This document shows, one piece after another, positions 1-5,400 of a stretch of DNA of 7,586 nt. Made by a program: the position numbers and the translations under genes. Origin of the DNA: Schlesneria sp. (GTDB lineage Bacteria; Planctomycetota; Planctomycetia; Planctomycetales; Planctomycetaceae). The DNA is taken from the NCBI GenBank assembly GCA_025353525.1, contig JANXOO010001510.1, positions 1 through 7,586 on the forward strand. Direction: 5' to 3'. Under the pieces are notes generated by a model that was not told the DNA's origin, ran no database searches, and saw nothing but the letters and a program-made list of their open reading frames with translations. The first letter of the stretch is position 1; every line of letters starts with the position of its first letter.

Positions 1-82
1 CCGGCATGTCTGCAACTTGCGACAATTGTTCATGCGCCGATCCTTAGCAGGGCTTGAATCGTTCGTGCCTGGATCTGTTCGT

Positions 83-264
83 GGGGTTGGAAACCCCAGG
101 CCATATTCCTTCGCCGCTTTGCGGCTAATACAATCGCTCGAACGCCGGATCTCAGCCGCGTTGAGCGTGGCTCGCATTCAGCCGCGTAGCGGCGCTGGCA
201 TACAGCCTGGGGGTTTTAACCCCAGAAATTGTCATAAACATTGATGTCGAGCCCCCAGCGGGGC
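83..264. repeat. Cluster of six short hairpins, likely interspersed repeat element
   Basis: Six small inverted repeats lie within 182 bp. They are GGGGTT/AACCCC at 83-97 with loop GGA, GCCGC/GCGGC at 113-125 with loop TTT, AGCCGCG/CGTGGCT at 154-172 with one G-T pair, GCCGC/GCGGC at 181-193 with loop GTA, GGGGTT/AACCCC at 210-223 with loop TT, and GCCCC/GGGGC at 251-264. The first and fifth are also arms of a larger imperfect inverted repeat: 83-101 against 205-223, 16 of 19 positions complementary, both containing the CCCCAGGC/GCCTGGGG core. The nested symmetric design suggests a REP- or MITE-like non-coding element rather than a transcription terminator. No transposase or target-site duplication is visible. 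The identity as a genome-wide repeat is an inference. Confidence 0.55.
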
Positions 265-532
265 GCAGGAGATTACTTCCCTTAAACTTCAACATGCCGG
301 AAAAGCATTGGGCCGATTCATCGAAACCGACAACTCGCCAAACAGAACGATGCTTCGCATCTCCCTTCGGGCTTCGCATGCTGACACACACCTTTGGCGA
401 AAGTTTACAAGGCCAGAGCGAATCTCCCGTTTTTCAGCTGGCAGATTTTCCACTGCCGGTCGCCTGTGAACTCGAAGTCCCAGGAACAGAGTTGTAGAAT
501 GCAATCTGTTGTGCCCGAACCTGACCTCAACC

Positions 533-538
533 GGAAAG
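533..538 (+). promoter_or_regulatory. Ribosome binding site of the small membrane protein
   Basis: GGAAAG lies 7 nt before the ATG at 546, a normal Shine-Dalgarno distance. It supports this start over other in-frame methionines, which fall inside or after the first hydrophobic segment. Confidence 0.5.
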
Positions 539-545
539 ACGCCCG

Positions 546-977
546 ATGAAACAGAAAGTCAAGAACGAAATCAATGTCGAGAGTGCAAAAGAAGCCGCTC
601 GCGAGGCACATCGAGAACGCTGGGCGACGCCGCTCGCAGCGAGTTTCACTGTCCTGCATTGCCTGGCGATGTTTGTCATTGTCGGCTGGTGGTACTTCGG
701 CGTTCCTCAATACAAGAAAATATTCGACGATTTCGGAATGGCGTTATCGCCGATGGCTGTTTTCGAAATTCAAGTGAGTGACCTTGTTGTCAACTACTGG
801 TACGGGCTTGTTCCGGTCATCGGCGCTGCGACCTTTGCTGACTTCCTGCTTTTGCGATGGACAGGGCGCAACCTGGGGCCGGGATACGTGCTTGCATTCG
901 GGATTTGCCTGACGCTGCTGCTTCTGACAGGCATCGGTATTCCGTGGTACGTTCTGCGAACTGAGTTCGCCCGTTAA
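546..977 (+). CDS. Small three-helix inner-membrane protein, function unknown (GspF-like segment)
   Basis: This encodes 143 aa that I do not recognise as a named family. The N-terminus (1-29) is charged and helical, rich in Lys, Glu, Ala and Arg, and probably cytoplasmic. Three hydrophobic segments follow at about 32-53, 83-103 and 113-136, ending in a short charged tail. Residues 54-85 run Pro-Gln-Tyr-Lys-Lys-Ile-Phe, then Asp-Phe-Gly, then Ser-Asp-Leu before Asn-Tyr-Trp. That resembles the stretch of type II secretion/type IV pilus GspF/PilC proteins where a P-x-F-x-x-x-F-x-x-F-G segment precedes a membrane helix. The protein is far too short to be GspF (about 400 aa), so any relation would be to one fragment only. 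The gene stands alone: convergent with the DTW gene on the right, nothing coding on the left. The reading frame is supported by the ribosome binding site, a coherent hydrophobic pattern and lack of a better frame. Function is unassigned. Confidence 0.72.
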   Translation: MKQKVKNEINVESAKEAAREAHRERWATPLAASFTVLHCLAMFVIVGWWYFGVPQYKKIFDDFGMALSPMAVFEIQVSDLVVNYWYGLVPVIGAATFADFLLLRWTGRNLGPGYVLAFGICLTLLLLTGIGIPWYVLRTEFAR

Positions 978-1115
978 CTTCAGGATCTTTCACTGCTGGA
1001 TCTGGCGGTCCCGCTTCGATTGGCCGTCGGTTGAAATGATATGCTGTCGCGGAAAAACCGCAGATCCGTCGTGCTGAATCTGTCGGCGCTGACATTCTTC
1101 AGTGGCGAGGTCGAT
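978..1115. other. Convergent spacer without clear terminator
   Basis: This 138-bp gap separates two convergent genes, where a bidirectional terminator might be expected. I see no GC-rich stem followed by a T-run on either strand. A 6-bp direct repeat GGATCT at 983-988 and 998-1003 is the only pattern. Nothing else is supported. Confidence 0.5.
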
Positions 1116-1760
1116 TCAATGACTGAAGGCGGCCTGCGGAATTCCTGCGGTGACGCACCGGTCGGCGGCCAGCATTCCGCGCGACCACAATGTTCGTTCG
1201 ACCATAATCCTGAGCAGAGTTTCCAACTGCCGTTGCGCGTCGCAGCTTTCGAGCAGGCCGATCGCTCTGGCGATCGCTTCTAATGTGCAGACACCCGATT
1301 CGTGACGCTGCATTCGTAATCTGTATTCAGACGGAAGACCAATGGGAAGTTTGACATGAAGAATGCCTTCCAGTGTCGATTCCCGTCGCACGAATTTCTG
1401 TGTTTGTCTCCAGTTCGCATCCGGGACAATCAGCGTTACTGGTCCCGTCAGTTGTGAAACGACTTCCGTTGTCAGTTCAACGGCATAGGGGCTGGGGTAG
1501 AGCAGTACCGAAGTTCGATCTGGCTGGTGCAGGTTTTCAGCCCACGATCGATCGTCTTTCCGCCCGTGAATCCGGATTTCGCTGTTCGTCAGTGCCTTGG
1601 TGGCCAGTTTCGCTGTGTTCGTTGTCAGGACTTTTTCGAACGTGTGCATCAGAACGACGACGCGTGTTTCGAGTGCAATTTGTGGAATTGACTCGCAAAA
1701 GCAGAGCGGCTTGCGGATCTCGCAGCGTGGACAACGATGTTCGGAAATGCCAGGCCGCAT
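1116..1760 (-). CDS. DTW-domain tRNA-uridine aminocarboxypropyltransferase (TapT/YfiP family)
   Basis: This is a 214-aa soluble protein of the DTW family. Members such as E. coli TapT (YfiP) transfer the 3-amino-3-carboxypropyl group of S-adenosylmethionine to a tRNA uridine, giving acp3U. Visible family features, in order: a zinc-ribbon-like cysteine set C10-x2-C13 and C20-x-C22; the M-H-T-F-E segment at 38-42; T-N-T-A-K-L at 47-52; the L-L-Y-P block at 86-89; the signature region I-V-P-D-A-N-W at 111-117; Y-R-L-R at 146-149; and C-T-L-E-A at 158-162, equivalent to the usual S-T-x-E-A. The signature that names the family, D-[G]-T-W, reads D-A-N-W here, so the aspartate and tryptophan are kept but the threonine is replaced. 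Length is typical of the compact bacterial forms. AAGGG lies 4 nt before the ATG. The tRNA position modified (47 in E. coli) is inferred from the family. Orthology with TapT is not proven. Confidence 0.94.
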   Translation of the reverse strand: MRPGISEHRCPRCEIRKPLCFCESIPQIALETRVVVLMHTFEKVLTTNTAKLATKALTNSEIRIHGRKDDRSWAENLHQPDRTSVLLYPSPYAVELTTEVVSQLTGPVTLIVPDANWRQTQKFVRRESTLEGILHVKLPIGLPSEYRLRMQRHESGVCTLEAIARAIGLLESCDAQRQLETLLRIMVERTLWSRGMLAADRCVTAGIPQAAFSH

Positions 1761-1804
1761 AATACCCTTAAGTCGAGCGACAATCTGATCAGTGCCTCAA
1801 ATCG

Positions 1805-1829
1805 TGAACATACTTTCGTATGAGGTTCA
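1805..1829. repeat. Interrupted hairpin upstream of the DTW gene
   Basis: CATAC at 1809-1813 pairs perfectly with GTATG at 1818-1822 around a TTTC loop. The stem resumes with TGAA 1805-1808 against TTCA 1826-1829 after a 3-nt bulge. It sits about 45 nt upstream of the DTW start on the minus strand, so it could be in that gene's leader or be part of the neighbouring repeat. No T-run follows, so a terminator is unlikely. Confidence 0.4.
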
Positions 1830-1839
1830 TGCTTCCTTT

Positions 1840-1965
1840 GCGTCCTTGCGTGCAATTCACTGATCTTGCCCGCAGTATTTTCGTTCGAACCGTCACGCAG
1901 GATTTCACCTGGATGCGGTCTGAGGAGTTGCGTCAAGGAAACAAAGGAATTTAACGCAAAGACGC
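1840..1965. repeat. ACGCAAAGACGC-type inverted repeat pair
   Basis: The arm at 1840-1858 is the reverse complement of the arm at 1947-1965 with 16 of 19 positions matching. The shared core read from the right arm is GAATT, two variable bases, then ACGCAARGACGC. The flanks extend the similarity: TTCCTTTGC before the left arm, and GAAGCAAAG at 1969-1977 after the right arm. From memory, ACGCAAAGACGCAAAG-type sequences recur between genes in many bacterial genomes including planctomycetes. That statement is recollection, not a search. The 88-bp interval between the arms shows no gene. Confidence 0.5.
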
Positions 1966-2022
1966 CACGAAGCAAAGATGTAAAGAAGGCAAGCCCCAAT
2001 CCCGGAAACTTTTCACTGATCT
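1856..2022. repeat. 11-bp direct repeat TTCACTGATCT
   Basis: TTCACTGATCT occurs at 1856-1866 and again at 2012-2022, 156 bp apart. The first copy abuts the left inverted-repeat arm and the second lies 47 bp after the right arm. The pair therefore roughly brackets the element and could be a relic of a duplication or of element insertion. It could also be two partial copies of one longer repeat family. Confidence 0.4.
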
Positions 2023-2049
2023 CTTTAAATTGTGCTTCTGCATTACCAG

Positions 2050-2091
2050 GCAGCATGCGGTGACAAGGGTTCGTTTGCCATGCCGCGCTGC
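2050..2091. other. Stem-loop in the intergenic region
   Basis: GCAGC at 2050-2054 pairs with GCTGC at 2087-2091, and GCGG at 2057-2060 pairs with CCGC at 2083-2086, leaving an AT bulge on one side and a 22-nt loop. An outer CCAGG/CCTGG pairing (2046-2050 and 2099-2103) is an alternative that shares one base. TGCATT flanks both sides (2039-2044 and 2089-2094). It may be part of a repeat or a structured transcript; there is no sign it is a tRNA or known riboswitch. Confidence 0.3.
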
Positions 2092-2343
2092 ATTGTGTCC
2101 TGGTGTGAGCCGGCCATATCCCGACACCGCAAACGCCTGCAATCGGACACAAATCGTGCTGCGCGTAAGAGTCCCGACGCAAAAAGTCCGATTTCATCGG
2201 CAGATCATGCTGGAAGTGGGTACGACTTACCCTGGAAATCGCATTTTACCCCATCCTGTCCCCGGTGATTCGGGTTGATCCGTTTGGAATTGACGGCTAC
2301 AACGCGCCCTTCTCCCATCCCGAAAATTTCGTTTGCACGTCTC

Positions 2344-2382
2344 CTTCGTCCGAAGACCGGTCGCGATCCGAATCGCGCCCGG
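2344..2382 (+). promoter_or_regulatory. Paired hairpins in the leader of the giant gene
   Basis: Two hairpins stand directly upstream of the ribosome binding site. The first is CTTC/GAAG (2344-2347 with 2352-2355). The second is CGCGAT/ATCGCG (2362-2367 with 2372-2377), loop CCGA, extended past one T-C mismatch by CCGG/CCGG (2357-2360 with 2379-2382). The second stem ends 11 nt before the Shine-Dalgarno. It could protect the 5' end of a long mRNA or influence translation. A regulatory role is inferred from position only. If the GTG at 2265 were the true start, this would be coding sequence instead. Confidence 0.35.
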
Positions 2383-2393
2383 CCTGCCACCGC

Positions 2394-2400
2394 AGAGGTG
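2394..2400 (+). promoter_or_regulatory. Ribosome binding site that decides the start of the giant gene
   Basis: AGAGGTG ends 5 nt before the ATG at 2406, which begins a textbook signal peptide. The in-frame GTG at 2265 lies 47 codons upstream, has no comparable site and would place an Arg/Ser/Pro-rich stretch before the signal peptide. The start at 2406 is therefore preferred. Confidence 0.75.
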
Positions 2401-2405
2401 CCTCG

Positions 2406-5400
2406 ATGCACGTGTCGCTCACTCGACGTTCACACCGTATTGGCCAATCCCTGCAATTGTTGCTGTGGATCTGCTTTGGCGTACTTGCCATTGTTCCGTG
2501 GCAGGCCATTTGCGGCGCGGACGATCCCGTTAATCCTGCTGCCGAACAATCAGTCGACATTGAAGATCCGGCTGATCGGGATCCGCCCGATGTTCACGAA
2601 GATTCCCGAAGGGAATTCGGGGAAAAACCGACCGGGGCACGCAGTCCTGTGCTCAGCGATTCAGCCTCGTCGCTCATCTTTCGCGGTCAAAATGGACCGT
2701 TCGATGCCGGTACTCAATCGCCATTTCAACCACAGCCGGGGCTTCCGCCACAATCGCCGTTTCCGCCCCAGTCTCAATTTCCGCCCCAACAGAATGCCGG
2801 TCCGTTCGGAACTGAACAGCTTTCCGGCAGTTCGGGTGAAGCATTCGGAGTTCTCTCGCGAGTCGGCGCACTGACCGGCCCAGGAATCGGTCGCAAGAAT
2901 CCGCTGTTTCCGCTTGAATTCATGCCGTACATGTTCGCGGACAATAACATCGTATTTGCGGATGTTCGCGGTTTTAGAAGTTCACAGAACTATTTTGGTG
3001 GCAATTTCGGGGTTGGTTATCGGCGTTACGTTTCCAGATGGGACCGGATTCTGGGGGTCAACGCCTATTACGACTATGATAACACCAGCAGTGTCGTTTT
3101 CCGGCAATTGGGACTTGGACTCGAATCTCTCGGCGAGCTTTTCGATGTGCGAGCCAATGGATATTTTCCGACGGGAACGTCGGCCCAGGAGCTTTCGCTG
3201 GTCAATGTCAACGGGACGCAGAAGTTTGTCGGACATAATCTGGTCATCAATCAACTGCATACCACCGCAAATTCGCTGCACGGATTCGACACCGAAATCG
3301 GAGTTCCCTTGCCGGGTCCTGCCTTCCAGCGTCACGACGTGCGATTTTTCGGGGGAGGCTATTGGTACGAGTGCAATAACATTCCGGGATTCGGCGGTTT
3401 CAAAACTCGCATCCAGGGAAATGTCATTCCGAGCGTCGCGATGCAACTGGAAGTGACTCACGATGTCCAGTTCAAGACGAATGTCATTTTCGGAGCGTCC
3501 TGGACCTTCGGCGGATACAAGCAGTCTGACGGACAGGCGATCACTCAGTACAACCGTATGACGACACCCGTGCAGCGCAACTACAACATCGTCGTCGGAG
3601 AGAGTCAAAGCACAGATGTGGGTGTGACGGTCATCAATCCGGCGACGAACAATCCGTACTTCATCGAGCATGTTGACAGTAACGCCATCGGCGCTCCCGT
3701 CAACGGTGTCATCGGCAACGGAACGGTCGAGCATCCGTTCGCTGTTTTTGCCGATGCACAGAATGTGCCAGTCAAGGATATCATCTTCGTTCATGCGAAC
3801 AGCGTCTTCACGGGTATCGGAGTCACACTCCAACCTGACGTGCGGGTACTCGGTGAAGCGTCGGGGATCGAACACGAAGTGTCGTCACTCGTGCTGAACT
3901 CCAGTTCCGGTTTGGATAACTTCATCCTGCTGCCACATCCGACTGCGATTCCGACAGGAGCCACATTCACCAGTCGTCCGTTGTTCCGAAACTCGCCTAC
4001 GGATGGCGTCGTCCTCGCAAACAATTCGGAATTCAGCGGATTCCAGATCGGACTTGCGACCGATCCACTGAGCGGACCTGCGGGCCGGGGAATCGTCGGT
4101 GACAGCATTTCCAATGCAGTGGTGCGTCAAACCGATGTCAGCTTCTCGGGAGGCGACGGAGTCTTCCTCAACAAAACCGGTGGAACCATCCTGTTCCTGG
4201 GCGATACCATCAACGATCCTTCATCGCTCAACGCCACGACGTTTCATGTCGCTTCGACAACGACGGGAGGACAGATTCGCTTCGCTGCTGATACGTTCAG
4301 CACCCTGAGATCACCTTCGGGAGCGGGTTTACCCACGCCAGGTGTCATCAACAATGTCGTCGGAATCGGAGGGTCGGCACTTGTGGTTGAAACAACTGCG
4401 ACAGGTAGCAGTGTTGATCTTACGGGCTCAACCGTCAACGAACAGTTCGGCCAGGGGATCATGATCAAGAACAATGCCGGGGCGGTTTCGCTCGGCGATA
4501 TCGTTTCGACCAACGCAACTGACATTGCTCTGGATATTTTGAATGACGCCGGAGCCGTCACTGAGAATGGTACCGTCTCCATCTCCAATGCCACTGGCGA
4601 TTCTATCAGAATTCAGGGTCTGACCGCGACAGGTCGAGCGATTTTCACAGGTCTGGATAGCGGGACAGGCCCCGGCATCGCGATTACCAATCGGCAAGCG
4701 CGAGGCATCTTTCTGAGTAACAACGCGGGGAATGTTTCGTTCCTGACTCCTGTGGCGATCGCTGCTCCTGGGGCCGTGAACCTTGCTGCTATCGAGTATC
4801 AGGGAAGCTCAGGCGATGTCGAATTCGTCAACAATCTGACGATTACCAATGGAAACGCCGGAATTCTGATTGGAACGACGGCCCTTGACGCTAACGGAAA
4901 TGGAATATTCAATACGGGTCATTTCACCACTGACGCAACAACGATTATCAACAATCCGCTGGGGATCGGGATCGAAGTGACGAACGACAAATCCAGGGTC
5001 GCGTTCAATTCCGGACTCAACTCGGCATTGACGATCAATCAGCGAGGCAGTATCGGAATTGAAATTCTGAACAATAGGGGACCCGTCACGTTCGGAACGA
5101 CGACGACGGTTACGAATGCTAACGCCGTCACACTGCCCGGAGTCGATATTCGTGGCAATCAGATCCTGAATGCAATCGTCGATTTCGCGACGTTGAATAT
5201 CTCGAATGCGACCGGTCCTGCGTCACCCGGATTCGGAGGAATCGGATTGAATATTGGCGGACGACAATTGACTGATGCAAACGCAGCGCAGGTGACAATC
5301 AACCAACTCGATGTGCTCAATTCGACCGGCGGAACAGCCGTTTTCGTGGATAACGAAGGTCAACAGACAGCGACGGCAACCACCGGACTGGCGATCACAG

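Larger units (their letters stand above)
1..545. other. Gene-free left flank with palindrome cluster
   Basis: No reading frame here has protein-like composition, a good ribosome binding site or a recognisable motif. The open frames that exist are short, overlap each other on both strands and are rich in Arg/Ser/Pro as expected from random translation of palindromic DNA. The visible content is the hairpin cluster at 83-264 (listed separately), a 9-bp direct repeat GCTTCGCAT at 352-360 and 371-379, and the leader of the small membrane protein gene. No tRNA, rRNA or clear promoter was seen. Confidence 0.6.
1761..2405. other. 645-bp intergenic region with repeats and hairpins
   Basis: This divergent spacer should contain the promoters of the DTW gene (minus) and the giant surface-protein gene (plus). 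I found no convincing -35/-10 pair for either. It does hold an interrupted hairpin at 1805-1829, the inverted repeat at 1840-1965, an 11-bp direct repeat, a stem-loop at 2050-2091, a 5-bp hairpin GGGTA/TACCC at 2218-2232, and leader hairpins at 2344-2382. The frames open across it have no coherent protein character. A minus-strand frame through 1649-2197 overlaps the start of the DTW gene and is not believed. Confidence 0.6.

Noticed and set aside
83..264. CRISPR-like or terminator interpretation of the palindrome cluster
   Set aside because: The palindromes are not regularly spaced direct repeats with unique spacers, and none is followed by a T-run, so neither a CRISPR array nor an intrinsic terminator fits.
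2064..2082. GGGTTCG-containing stretch resembling a tRNA T-arm
   Set aside because: No matching T-stem closes it, and no acceptor, D-arm or anticodon arm can be built around it.
1649..2197. Minus-strand open frame of 182 codons containing R-P-H-P-G-E-I-L-R-D, reminiscent of the start of HigA-type antitoxins
   Set aside because: The match is confined to a few residues. No helix-turn-helix follows, the frame overlaps the DTW gene start out of frame, and it runs through the repeat arms. It is most likely chance, at best an unrecognisable remnant.
2290..2318. Possible sigma70-like promoter with TTGACG at 2290-2295
   Set aside because: At 17-bp spacing the -10 position reads TCCCAT, a poor match, so I do not call a promoter.
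2265..2405. GTG start extending the giant protein by 47 residues
   Set aside because: There is no good ribosome binding site. The extension is Arg/Ser/Pro-rich and would bury the signal peptide internally, and the leader hairpins and a strong Shine-Dalgarno precede the ATG at 2406.
2424..2441. Twin-arginine (Tat) signal suggested by the R-R pair at residues 7-8
   Set aside because: The residues after R-R are S-H-R-I rather than x-F-L-K, and outer-membrane barrel proteins normally use Sec. Sec is the better reading.
2982..3875. Long minus-strand open frame of 297 codons opposite the giant gene's barrel region
   Set aside because: It lies wholly inside the well-supported plus-strand gene, has an Asp/Arg/Val-rich composition typical of an antisense shadow, and shows no motif or ribosome binding site.
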